Positions 8,615-16,085 of a DNA stretch of 56,537 bases are shown here, piece after piece. Within the stretch, counting starts at the first letter, position 1. Each line of letters starts with the position of its first letter. This DNA is from an uncultured bacterium (GTDB lineage: Bacteria > Actinomycetota > Coriobacteriia > Coriobacteriales > Coriobacteriaceae). The position numbers were made by a program, and so were the translations under genes. Location: NCBI GenBank assembly GCA_905215445.1, contig CAJMPZ010000007.1:1-56537 (forward strand). The letters are read 5' to 3'. Below the pieces are notes generated by a model, which was not told the DNA's origin, searched no databases, and was given only the letters and a program-made list of their open reading frames with translations.

Positions 8615-8648
8615 AGGGCCAGCCGACCATCAACAGCCGGTTGGCCCT
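8615..8648 (+). other. lacE-lacG intercistronic hairpin
   Basis: AGGGCCAGCCG (8615-8625) pairs with CGGTTGGCCCT (to 8648) with a mismatch. No T-run, so more likely an mRNA stability or differential-expression element than a terminator. Confidence 0.45.
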
Positions 8649-8671
8649 TCGATTTAGACGATTGGATCATC

Positions 8672-10111
8672 ATGTCCGTTAATCCTGCTAGCGTCACCAA
8701 CCCGCCTGCGCAGTTTCCCGAGGACTTTGTCTTTGGCGGCGCCACTGCTGCCTACCAGGTAGAGGGCGAGACCCGCACTCACGGTAAGGGCAAGGTTGCC
8801 TGGGACGACTTTCTGGAAGCCCAAGGCCGTTTCTCCCCCGATCCCGCTTCGGACTTCTACAACCAGTACCCCGTCGACCTGGAGCTGTGCGAGGAGTTTG
8901 GCATCAACGGCATTCGCCTCTCCATTGCCTGGAGCCGCATCTTCCCCGAGGGCGCCGGCGAAATCAACCCCGAGGGTGTCCAGTTCTACCACGATCTCTT
9001 CGCCGAGTGCCACAAGCACCACGTTGAGCCGTTTGTCACGCTGCATCACTTCGACACGCCGCTGCCCCTCTTTGAGAAGGGCGACTTCCTCAACCGCGAG
9101 ACCATCGACGCCTTTGTGGACTTTGCCACCTTCTGCTTTAAGGAGTACGCCGACCAGGTGACCTATTGGTTCACCTTTAACGAGATCTGGGCCGACGCCT
9201 CCAACACCTACATCGAGGGCACCTTCCCCGGCGGCGTCAAGGCGCACCTGGCCGAGGCCTTCCAGTGCGAGCACAACATGATGCTTGCCCACGCCAAGGC
9301 TGTGCTGGCCTTCCACAACGGCGGCTTTAAGGGCAAGATCGGCGTCATTCAATCGTTGGAGTTCAAGTACCCGCTCAACGAGAACGACCCCGCCGACATC
9401 AAGGCCGCCAACAACGAGCACGTGCTGCAAAACCAGTTCCTGCTCGACGCCACCTTCCGCGGCGACTACGCGCCCGACACCCTCGAGTGCGCCAACCGCT
9501 TGGCTGCCATCTCGGGCGGTGCCATCGAGATTCTGGATGATGACCTCGAGATTATGCGCGAGGCAGCGCTCTACAACGACTACCTGGGCGTCAACAACTA
9601 CCAGTGCCGTTTCCTCAAGGCCTACGACGGCGAGAACGACCTGCACCACAACGGCACGGGCGAGAAGGGTACCGGCCGCTGGCGCGTCAAGGGCATTGGC
9701 GAGCACGTGAACAAGCCCGGCATCCCCACCACCGACTGGGACTGGATCATCTATCCCGAGGGCCTGTTCGATCTGCTCGTCTACATTAAGCAGCGCTACC
9801 CCAACTACAAGCAGATCTTCATCACCGAGAACGGCATGGGCTACAAGGACCCCTACAAGGACGGTTTTGTGGACGACCAGCCGCGCATCGACTACATCGA
9901 GCAGCACCTGCGCTGGTTGCTCAAGGCCATGGAGGTGGGCGTCAACGTGGGCGGCTACTTCCTGTGGAGCCTGCAGGACCAGTTCTCCTGGACCAATGGC
10001 TACAACAAGCGTTACGGCTTCTTCTACGTAGACTTTGAGACCCAGAAGCGCACGCCCAAGGCAAGCGCCTACTGGTACAAGCACGTGGCGCAGACCCGTC
10101 GTCTGGACTAG
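8672..10111 (+). CDS. lacG: 6-phospho-beta-galactosidase (GH1)
   Basis: Hydrolyses lactose-6-phosphate to glucose and galactose-6-phosphate, feeding LacAB. The 479-residue GH1 barrel shows the acid/base motif (YWFTFNEIW), the nucleophile motif (IFITENGMG) and, near the C-terminus, SWTNGYNKRYGFFYVD. The Ser, Lys and Tyr at spacing 0/+7/+9 are the phosphate-binding triad of 6-phospho-glycosidases, and the Trp after the Ser is the residue that distinguishes 6-phospho-galactosidases from 6-phospho-glucosidases. Second gene of lacE-lacG, with a strong terminator after it. The ribosome site is weak (GGA), suggesting coupling to lacE. Confidence 0.94.
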   Translation: MSVNPASVTNPPAQFPEDFVFGGATAAYQVEGETRTHGKGKVAWDDFLEAQGRFSPDPASDFYNQYPVDLELCEEFGINGIRLSIAWSRIFPEGAGEINPEGVQFYHDLFAECHKHHVEPFVTLHHFDTPLPLFEKGDFLNRETIDAFVDFATFCFKEYADQVTYWFTFNEIWADASNTYIEGTFPGGVKAHLAEAFQCEHNMMLAHAKAVLAFHNGGFKGKIGVIQSLEFKYPLNENDPADIKAANNEHVLQNQFLLDATFRGDYAPDTLECANRLAAISGGAIEILDDDLEIMREAALYNDYLGVNNYQCRFLKAYDGENDLHHNGTGEKGTGRWRVKGIGEHVNKPGIPTTDWDWIIYPEGLFDLLVYIKQRYPNYKQIFITENGMGYKDPYKDGFVDDQPRIDYIEQHLRWLLKAMEVGVNVGGYFLWSLQDQFSWTNGYNKRYGFFYVDFETQKRTPKASAYWYKHVAQTRRLD

Positions 10112-10165
10112 TGGCTTGCAGTTGGCGTAATTGCCCTGCTCACATAACTTGTCCCCATTTCTCAG

Positions 10166-10209
10166 CCGGGGGCGGCACGTCACACGGCGCGCCGCCCCCG
10201 GTCTTTTTT
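10166..10209 (+). terminator. lacEG terminator
   Basis: 11-bp perfect stem (CCGGGGGCGGC 10166-10176 with 10191-10201) followed by TCTTTTTTG. Confidence 0.88.
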
Positions 10210-10230
10210 GTTTTTGAGCGGGTCGAGGTC

Positions 10231-10453
10231 CGTTTGTCTCAATCTGTAACATCTAGCCGAGTTTTTCGGTCCCACCTGTTACAGATTGAGACAAACGTGG
10301 AGGCCGGGCCGAAATATCTAAATCTGTAACACTTAACCCGGTTTTGGACGTCTAGTTGTTACAGATTTAGATAAACGTGCGAGCCAATCCCTTCAATCTA
10401 AATCTGTAACAACTAGCTTGTGTTTTCGCCCCTAGCTGTTACAGATCGAGACA
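10231..10453. repeat. Tandem array of three hairpins at 80-bp period
   Basis: Three inverted repeats share the core ATCTGTAACA / TGTTACAGAT. Left arms end at 10251, 10331 and 10411 and right arms start at 10277, 10357 and 10437, so unit spacing is exactly 80 bp and each loop exactly 25 nt. Arms are 21 bp perfect (unit 1), 17 bp perfect (unit 2) and partly decayed (unit 3). Outer stem bases differ between units 1 and 2 but remain paired. Loops differ apart from a central T-run. Confidence 0.8.
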
Positions 10454-10515
10454 AATAAAATAGACCGGGCTGACAATCTCAGCCGCATGCCCCCTTTTTG
10501 GCCGCATTCCACCGA

Positions 10516-11886
10516 TCAGATAAAGATCGTCATATACAGAGGTAGATATATCCTATGCCCTTCAGCCCTGAGCTGTTTTGGGTGAAGAACTATCTCTTCT
10601 CCGACTCGTCGTTCGAATCGTCTGCCGAAATCGTCAAGCGAGATTGTTGAATACGATTTGGAAGATTTAACTTCAACAGGAGTGACCCGCGGTTTTCCAG
10701 CCGCGTCTTCAAAGCCGCGCGAAACAAGAAAATCAATTTCACGCGTTCTGGGCCGACTCCCCTCTGTTTTGGAAGGCTCCTGCCAGCTGTAATAAAAAAG
10801 CGAATGCCCCAGACTCTTAAGCTGCTGCGCCACGATGTTCTCGATTAGCATTCCTTTATTAATTGAAATTCTTCCAAATTGAATGTCTCTATGAACATCC
10901 ATAAGGTCCGGACCATCATCAAACGCCAAGCTCACGAGCAATCCCGTGTCCGCCATATAGCATTTAAGCGAAGACGCGTCCTCGTACAGGCGGTAACCCA
11001 CGCTCGGATCACTGCATAAATAGCAACGGTTAATCAGTCGCGCATCCTCAAGCCAGATTAACGCCGACTCATATGTCTCAAAACGGGACCCCTTCTCCAA
11101 GCTGTCAAATTTGAACCGTTTATTTGCCGCAGATAATTGACCCGGAATATCGTCATAAACCGCCCGCGCACGTCTAGCGTCCGAACCTCCAAACTTGGCA
11201 ATGTCCTCCCTGTACAGTGCGATAATCTGCCGTTTAACCCTGTCGCATCCTCTAAAATCATTCTCTGCCACAAAGGAGTCGACCGACTGAGGCATACCAC
11301 CGACAAGCATATACTCATCAAATAATCTCATGCACGTCGCATGAACGCCGTCCGGAAGCGCGGTCCGAGATTCGCGCGCTTTACGGATCTCTTCTGCATA
11401 AAGATCTTTTCCGGTCGCCCAAAGATACTCCTCAAAATCGAGGGGCTCGAGAGGGATTCTTTCTTCCTCTGACGGTATGACAATGCTATCGACATTCTTT
11501 TTGATGGAGACAAGAGAGCCTGTCTCGATGTAATCAAATCTGCCGTCTTCTACAAGATGCTTTATGTATTCGCGCGCGATGGGAAACCGCTGCACTTCAT
11601 CAAAAATGACCAGCGACTCTCTCGGTTCGAGGGCCTTACCATACTGCAGCTGAAGCATGCGTAAAAAAAGATCGACATCTTCACGATGGTTCAGAAATAT
11701 ATCGAGCGTGGCTTTGCTAGCAGCCGAAAAGTCAATGTACAGATAATCCTTGTATTCATTTTGCGCGAAGCACTTGACGAGCGTCGTTTTGCCAACGCGT
11801 CTTGCACCCTCAATAAGCACCGCAGTGCGCCCTTGCGAGCGTTCTTTCCACTCCTGCAGACGATCATATGCCTTCCGTTTAAACAT
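10516..11886 (-). CDS. AAA_14/DUF4143 family ATPase
   Basis: 456 residues. An N-terminal AAA-type ATPase domain has Walker A GARRVGKTT (about 27-35) and Walker B LVIFDEVQRF (92-101), followed by the winged-helix region and a C-terminal DUF4143 nuclease-like segment (REIDFLVSRG, then TPVEVKSSKSYSTISLDDFG) of the PD-(D/E)XK type. The family is widespread and patchily distributed in gut bacteria and its cellular role is not established. GAGGTGAG precedes the ATG. Base composition is visibly more AT-rich than the neighbours, and it is bounded by three iterons upstream and the hairpin array downstream, which suggests acquisition as a cassette between lacG and the DeoR gene. Confidence 0.85.
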   Translation of the reverse strand: MFKRKAYDRLQEWKERSQGRTAVLIEGARRVGKTTLVKCFAQNEYKDYLYIDFSAASKATLDIFLNHREDVDLFLRMLQLQYGKALEPRESLVIFDEVQRFPIAREYIKHLVEDGRFDYIETGSLVSIKKNVDSIVIPSEEERIPLEPLDFEEYLWATGKDLYAEEIRKARESRTALPDGVHATCMRLFDEYMLVGGMPQSVDSFVAENDFRGCDRVKRQIIALYREDIAKFGGSDARRARAVYDDIPGQLSAANKRFKFDSLEKGSRFETYESALIWLEDARLINRCYLCSDPSVGYRLYEDASSLKCYMADTGLLVSLAFDDGPDLMDVHRDIQFGRISINKGMLIENIVAQQLKSLGHSLFYYSWQEPSKTEGSRPRTREIDFLVSRGFEDAAGKPRVTPVEVKSSKSYSTISLDDFGRRFERRVGEEIVLHPKQLRAEGHRIYLPLYMTIFI

Positions 11887-11918
11887 AATCTCACCTCAGC
11901 ATAATTTACGTGCTAGTT

Positions 11919-12000
11919 TACAAAAATACCGACCTTCAGATATATCTAATAATACAAAAATACCGAGCTTTAAATGAGCTTATAGTTACAAAAATACCGA
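11919..12000. repeat. Three 14-bp iterons at exact 34-bp intervals upstream of the ATPase gene
   Basis: TACAAAAATACCGA occurs at 11919-11932, 11953-11966 and 11987-12000, identical and all on the same strand (TCGGTATTTTTGTA on the gene's strand). Copies 1 and 3 extend further in both directions (TTACAAAAATACCGACC). They fill the 157-bp gap between the ATPase start and the DeoR stop. Confidence 0.85.
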
Positions 12001-12043
12001 CCATTGCAATGGCCGAAACACACAATATCTCCCGCGGCATCAG

Positions 12044-12808
12044 CTAGCAGATGACCTGCGTGTGCTCCTCGATGGCGGCGCGGTCCTCGTCGGCAATATC
12101 CGGCTCGCACACCACGGCGTCCAAGCTGTCCAGGCGGCAGAAGGTATAGAAATCGCGCTTGCCGATCTTGCTGGAGTCGGCGATCAGGTAGCGCGAGTCG
12201 GCCTTGCTAAAGGCGAGCTGCTGGATACGGCCCTCGTCCATGTTGGACGTAGACACGTCACCGTCCAAGATGCCGTTGGCGCCGATAAACGCCGCATCGA
12301 TGCCCAGCGCGCGCAGGGTATCCTCGGCCGTTGGTCCCACAAAAGCGGCGGTGCGGCGGCGATACATACCGCCCACGAGGCACAGCTCGCAGTCTTCGCG
12401 CGCCTCGAGCAGGTTAAACACCGAAAGCGAATTGGTCACAATGCGCAGGCGAAACGTCGGCAGCATCGAGGCCATCTGCTCAACCGTGGTGCCCGTACCC
12501 AAGAAGATGGTCGAGCCTTCCTCGATAAGCTCCACAGCGCGGCGCGCGATCTGCAGCTTTTCCTCGGCATGCTTAGTACGCTTTTCGCTGTGCGAATACT
12601 CATGGCGCAGCATAGCGTGCGGACGGCCCTGTGCACTGCGGGCTCCGCCGTGCACGCGCTCGATCTCGCCTAGGCTCGCAAGTTCTTCGAGGTCGCGGCG
12701 AATCGTCATGTCCGAAACGCCCAGCGCATCCGAAATCTCTTTGACCGAGACCGTGCCCTGCTCCTCGAGCAGCTGACGAACCTTATCCTGTCGCTCTGCC
12801 TTAATCAC
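12044..12808 (-). CDS. lacR: DeoR-family sugar-phosphate regulator (LacR-like)
   Basis: 254-residue repressor. N-terminal winged helix with TVSVKEISDALGVSDMTIRR and the typical DLEELASLGEIERVHGGA; the C-terminal DeoRC domain, related to sugar-phosphate isomerases, has GSTIFLGTGTTVEQMA, VTNSLSVFNLL and ADSSKIGKRDFYTF. LacR of Gram-positive lac operons responds to tagatose-6-phosphate; that effector here is inferred from context. The start is GTG at 12808, with GAGGATT upstream. It diverges from galM, and the shared region contains the 18-bp motif also found upstream of lacA and the EIIA gene. Gene symbol by analogy. Confidence 0.82.
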   Translation of the reverse strand: MIKAERQDKVRQLLEEQGTVSVKEISDALGVSDMTIRRDLEELASLGEIERVHGGARSAQGRPHAMLRHEYSHSEKRTKHAEEKLQIARRAVELIEEGSTIFLGTGTTVEQMASMLPTFRLRIVTNSLSVFNLLEAREDCELCLVGGMYRRRTAAFVGPTAEDTLRALGIDAAFIGANGILDGDVSTSNMDEGRIQQLAFSKADSRYLIADSSKIGKRDFYTFCRLDSLDAVVCEPDIADEDRAAIEEHTQVIC

Positions 12809-12841
12809 GATGAATCCTCGCCGTTCTTTGCGCGCATATCA

Positions 12842-12859
12842 TTCAAACAGTAACGAACA
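12842..12859. promoter_or_regulatory. DeoR-type operator candidate between lacR and galM
   Basis: TTCAAACAGTAACGAACA, half-sites AAACA (12845-12849) and GAACA (12855-12859) one turn apart, 34 bp before the lacR start. Suggests autoregulation and possibly galM control. Confidence 0.5.
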
Positions 12860-13013
12860 AATTGTATCAGACTCGTACGCGTCAAAAATGAACGCCCGCA
12901 CAGCTCCAATCATCACTTTTTTGAGAAAAATACCCCCTGCTTTAGTGGGGTGTAGTGATAATCTCTCCTGTTCGCGCTACAGTTTGTCGGAATACCTCGA
13001 TGTTAGGAACCAA

Positions 13014-14066
13014 ATGATCACTTCCGAGCTTTTCGGCACCGCGCCGTGCGGTACCCCCGTTCATCGCTACACCCTCAACGGGCCTGAGATCTGCGTTCGC
13101 ATTATGGACTATGGCGCCACCGTGCTGGGCATCGATGTGCCCGACATTCCCGGCAACGTACGCGATGTGGTGCTGGGCTTTGATAAGCTCGAGGATTACT
13201 TTGACAACCCCGCCTGCTTTGGTGCGACCATCGGCCCCGTGGCAAACCGCACCGCGGGCGCCACGATCACCATCGGCGGCACAGACTGGCATATGCCCGC
13301 CAACGAGGGCGCCAACAACCTGCACAGCGATCTTGAGCACGGTCTACATAAGCGCGTGTGGGATGTTGAGCTCGACGAGGTCCACAACGCTGTTCGCATG
13401 ACCACCTCGCTTGAGGATGGCGAGCTGGGCTTGCCCGGCAACCGCACCTTTACGGCCGTGTTTACCGTGACGCGCACCGGCGTCTTCCGCATCGAATATG
13501 GCTGCGAGAGCGACCGCGCCACGTACGTGTCCATGACCAACCACACGTACTTTAACCTTGCCGGCCATAACGCCGGCATGGACTGTGAGCACTTCTTTGT
13601 TGCCAACGCTGCCCACTACCTGCCCATCAACGACCAGAACATCCCCACCGGCGAGATTGCTCCAGTCGAGGGAACACCGTTTGACTTTCGCGAGTTGCGC
13701 CCCGTCGCGCCTGGCATGGAGGCCGACGATCCGCAGATTAAGCAAGCCCGTGGCTATGATCACTGCCTGTGCATCGGTGGCTATCAGTACGGGCGCAACC
13801 TGCATCGCGCCCTTCATGTCGAGGAGATGTGGACTGGCCGCGAGCTGGACTACTACACCACCGCCCCGGGCGTGCAGCTCTACACCGGCAACTGGCTGGG
13901 CGACGAGCACGCCAAGGACGACGCCAACTATGGTTGGGGCGCCGGCTTTGCCCTCGAGGCCGAGATGTACCCCGACACGCCGCACCAGCCGCTGTTCCCC
14001 CAGGGCATCGTGGGCCCGGGTCACCCCTACAGCAATGTGATTGAGTACCACTTTATGAGGCACTAA
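13014..14066 (+). CDS. galM: Aldose 1-epimerase (galactose mutarotase)
   Basis: Interconverts alpha and beta anomers of galactose or glucose. 350 residues with classic GalM motifs: the N-terminal beta-sandwich (RIMDYGATVLGIDVPD), GATIGPVANRTAGA, NGANNLHS-like EGANNLHSDLEHGLHKRVWD, the catalytic His in MTNHTYFNLAGH, and the C-terminal FALEAEMYPDTPHQPLFP with the catalytic Glu context. The frame is open for 68 codons upstream, but ATG at 13014 has TAGGA at proper spacing and fits family length. Distinct from the LacX-type proteins. Monocistronic with its own terminator, divergent from lacR. Confidence 0.92.
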   Translation: MITSELFGTAPCGTPVHRYTLNGPEICVRIMDYGATVLGIDVPDIPGNVRDVVLGFDKLEDYFDNPACFGATIGPVANRTAGATITIGGTDWHMPANEGANNLHSDLEHGLHKRVWDVELDEVHNAVRMTTSLEDGELGLPGNRTFTAVFTVTRTGVFRIEYGCESDRATYVSMTNHTYFNLAGHNAGMDCEHFFVANAAHYLPINDQNIPTGEIAPVEGTPFDFRELRPVAPGMEADDPQIKQARGYDHCLCIGGYQYGRNLHRALHVEEMWTGRELDYYTTAPGVQLYTGNWLGDEHAKDDANYGWGAGFALEAEMYPDTPHQPLFPQGIVGPGHPYSNVIEYHFMRH

Positions 14067-14092
14067 GCCCACAACGCGACATATCGCACAGC

Positions 14093-14126
14093 AGCGCCCG
14101 CCGGCACCACCGACGGGCGCTTTTTT
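14093..14126 (+). terminator. galM terminator
   Basis: 8-bp stem AGCGCCCG (14093-14100) with CGGGCGCT (14114-14121) and a T6 tract. Confidence 0.85.
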
Positions 14127-14163
14127 CAACTAGTCATTGGGGACGTTCTTAAATGACTAGTTG
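14127..14163. repeat. REP-like hairpin with GGGGAC loop
   Basis: CAACTAGTCATT (14127-14138) pairs perfectly with AATGACTAGTTG (14152-14163); the 13-nt loop is GGGGACGTTCTTA. The same loop with a different stem occurs in the repeats at 41846 and 42965. It directly abuts the galM terminator and overlaps the 3' end of the next gene. Confidence 0.75.
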
Positions 14164-14628
14164 GATGGGGTCGGGGTCGGAGCTGGGGAGGTAGCGGATT
14201 TCTAGTTCTATGCCGAGTTCTTTCAGCTCTTTAAAGGCGGCGGTATCTGCATCGTCTACGGCAACGGCAGGCGTTACAGAGCGCTTGCCCTCCCCTGCTT
14301 GCATATGACCAATGCTGATCTTGGTGATGGGCACGCCGCCCTTCACCAGTGCCAATGCATCCGCGGGCGACGCCACCATGATGAGAATCCATTGGCGCGG
14401 CGTTGCAGTATGAATGATGTCGATGGTCCTTTGCACCGAGAAAAACCGCGTCCACACGCCCTCGGGCGCCGCCACCCTCATGGGTGCCCATTGGCGCGAA
14501 TCCGCCGCGATCTCATCGTTGACGATTAAGACAAGGTTGGAACCCACAGCCTCGTTCCACAGCTCAACATCTTGCCCGTAAATGAAACGGTCATCGATAC
14601 GCGTGAGAAGGATCTTGGGTTGAGCCAT
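14149..14628 (-). CDS. Orphan mannose/sorbose-type PTS EIIB, active-site His replaced by Tyr
   Basis: 159 residues clearly of the EIIB-Man fold, close in layout to the operon-borne EIIB at 24956-25438 (ILLTRIDDR..., VKGGVPITKISIGHMQAGEGKRSV, FKELKELGIELEIR). The phosphorylated His that follows RLV/I in the family (His17 in the neighbour's RIDNRLVHGQV) is Tyr17 here (RIDDRFIYGQD), so ordinary phosphotransfer looks impossible. No EIIA, IIC or IID is adjacent. The last residues and the stop codon lie inside the palindromic repeat at 14127-14163. It may be a phosphorylation-blind regulatory paralogue or a decaying gene. Confidence 0.8.
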   Translation of the reverse strand: MAQPKILLTRIDDRFIYGQDVELWNEAVGSNLVLIVNDEIAADSRQWAPMRVAAPEGVWTRFFSVQRTIDIIHTATPRQWILIMVASPADALALVKGGVPITKISIGHMQAGEGKRSVTPAVAVDDADTAAFKELKELGIELEIRYLPSSDPDPIQLVI

Positions 14629-14717
14629 GGCTGCCCCATTCTGCTTGAGACCCGTAAGGGCAAGACATCACGTCTCCAATATTAGTGCATTTAAAGTGAG
14701 AAAAGCCGTCAGAACCC

Positions 14718-14746
14718 TTGCGCGGATGTTCGATGTCCCGTATCAT
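14718..14746 (+). promoter_or_regulatory. tRNA-Thr promoter
   Basis: TTGCGC (14718-14723) and TATCAT (14741-14746) with a 17-bp spacer, 38 bp before the tRNA. Confidence 0.65.
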
Positions 14747-14784
14747 AAACAGCCGTTGACGCCTCAGTTGCGTCACCACATGGC

Positions 14785-14861
14785 CGCCAGCGTAGCTCAG
14801 TTGGTAGAGCACCGCTCTCGTAAAGCGGGGGTCACCGGTTCGAGCCCGGTCGCTGGCTCCA
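14785..14861 (+). tRNA. tRNA-Thr (anticodon CGT)
   Basis: Complete cloverleaf: acceptor GCCAGCG/CGCTGGC, D-arm with AGCTCAGTTGGTAGAGC, anticodon stem CCGCT/AGCGG with loop CTCGTAA, T-arm with GGTTCGAGCC, and encoded CCA. The anticodon CGT reads ACG. Confidence 0.96.
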
Positions 14862-14872
14862 TTGCACAAGAT

Positions 14873-14895
14873 AGCCGCCTTTGGGCGGCTTTTTT
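14873..14895 (+). terminator. tRNA-Thr terminator
   Basis: AGCCGCC (14873-14879) and GGCGGCT (14884-14890) followed by a T-run. Confidence 0.88.
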
Positions 14896-15117
14896 GTTGC
14901 CGATTTTGAGTGCGTGCGCGCCAATCCAAGCATCGCCACGTCAGCAGCGGCCCACTCGGTGGACTTCGGGTTTAATGCTTAGGGCGGGGATTTACCAAAG
15001 TGAAATCTTAATGAAAAGAAACCCAGCTGCAACAATTGCCATGGTGAGGGCTCGAATTGGCCATATAGATCTAAAATAGTCACAATATACAAATGTCGAG
15101 AGACATTGGGGATATAG

Positions 15118-15627
15118 ATGAAAAGAACTAAGGGTTTTCTTTTGTTGGTATTGATGCTGCTCGGACTGTTCTGCCTGAGTGGCCCTTCTTGGGCCGAGGC
15201 TGCCTGCCCTGAAGGTGAGCCTCAGCAGTCTTATACGGGCAGCCTGCTGATAACTGCTAAGGAGGGCGATGCCGACTCTCAGTCTGGGGTAAATCCCCTT
15301 GCCACTTTTGAGGGGGACGGCGGAACGGTCAAGCTTGACCATATTGGTAGCGGGATTTTGAGGTGGCAAGTTCTTCCGGACATAATTGCGAACGATCCCT
15401 TCTCTTTTGCTGGAACGATTTATCTATACAAGGTTGTGAGCGGAAAACAAAAATACGTCGATTGCTATCCGACAAACGGGTCTGGAATTGCATTCACCGG
15501 CATTTCGGGGCAGATTGATACACATGTACGAAAGGGAACCTATGTGGTACGTTGGGTTGGAGCTGCTGCAGGTCCGATATGGATTGCGGTCTTGCGCCCC
15601 GATGTCCAAATAGGTTTCTCTCTCTAG
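15118..15627 (+). CDS. Small secreted protein of unknown function
   Basis: 169 residues beginning with a textbook signal peptide (basic MKRTKG, then a Leu-rich core FLLLVLMLLGLFCLSG, Ala-rich cleavage region SWAEAA, about residue 29). The mature part is Gly- and Val-rich and probably beta-structured (TGSLLITAKEGD; GAAAGPIWIAVLRPDVQIGF); no family recognised. GGGGAT lies before the ATG. The next gene starts 15 bp after the stop, so the two may be cotranscribed. Confidence 0.7.
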   Translation: MKRTKGFLLLVLMLLGLFCLSGPSWAEAACPEGEPQQSYTGSLLITAKEGDADSQSGVNPLATFEGDGGTVKLDHIGSGILRWQVLPDIIANDPFSFAGTIYLYKVVSGKQKYVDCYPTNGSGIAFTGISGQIDTHVRKGTYVVRWVGAAAGPIWIAVLRPDVQIGFSL

Positions 15628-15641
15628 ACGGGAAGTTGCTC

Positions 15642-16007
15642 ATGGACGCCATATATGACGGAGATGACTGGGTCGATCATTATACTTGGCGCCTGGTCGG
15701 CTCGAACGACAATGGGGATGTGGTGTTTGATGGACTATGTCCAAAGCATCTCCATCCTTTTGTCTCGTCGTTAATTGAGAGTTCCGCTCGTGTTGCCCCC
15801 TACAGCTCGGCATCGCTTCATGATACGGACGTTTTGAAGACCATAAGGGAATCAATTGACGATGGCACGATGAGCGGCCCGCTGTTTTCTCGGCTTGTGG
15901 GGCTAGATGAGATTGGCTCGAAACGACTGCTTGCGGGCGAAAAAGTGGAACTCACTTATCGGTCGATGATTTCAATCCTGCGGCTAGCCGATGTTCTTCG
16001 CAAATAA
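15642..16007 (+). CDS. Small cytoplasmic protein of unknown function
   Basis: 121 residues starting MDAIYDGDDWVDHYTWRLVG, without signal peptide or membrane segment. The C-terminal half is helical and ends RSMISILRLADVLRK. The start at 15642 has a weak GGGAAG ribosome site; a longer frame from 15552 would overlap the upstream gene and lacks support. Its acidic, Asp/Ser-rich character and position directly behind a secreted-protein gene are the only clues. No homology recognised. Confidence 0.6.
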   Translation: MDAIYDGDDWVDHYTWRLVGSNDNGDVVFDGLCPKHLHPFVSSLIESSARVAPYSSASLHDTDVLKTIRESIDDGTMSGPLFSRLVGLDEIGSKRLLAGEKVELTYRSMISILRLADVLRK

Positions 16008-16036
16008 ATGAGGCTTCCCTATTCAAAAACAGAAAA

Positions 16037-16080
16037 CCCCGCCAAACGTGATTTCCCTAGGGAAAACCCGTTTGGCGGGG
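16037..16080 (-). terminator. yhcH terminator with nested palindrome
   Basis: 12-bp perfect stem CCCCGCCAAACG (16037-16048) with 16069-16080. On the minus strand a TTTTCTGTTTTTG tract follows. The loop contains CCTAGG inside the repeated CGTGATTTCCCTAGGG. Confidence 0.7.
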
Positions 16081-16085
16081 TCCTA

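Noticed and set aside
8654..10252. 532-codon open frame antisense to lacG
   Set aside because: Same mirror effect; lacG has full GH1 motifs.
10231..10453. Possible short CRISPR array
   Set aside because: The regular 80-bp period is due to three long-armed hairpins with 25-nt loops; repeats are palindromic across the unit, there are only three, and no cas genes are nearby.
10516..11886. ATPase gene as half of a toxin-antitoxin system
   Set aside because: No small partner gene adjoins it; AAA_14/DUF4143 proteins are usually solitary.
14785..16007. Integrated element at tRNA-Thr
   Set aside because: No integrase, no repeated tRNA 3' end downstream and only two small genes; kept only as a low-grade lead for the two unknown genes.
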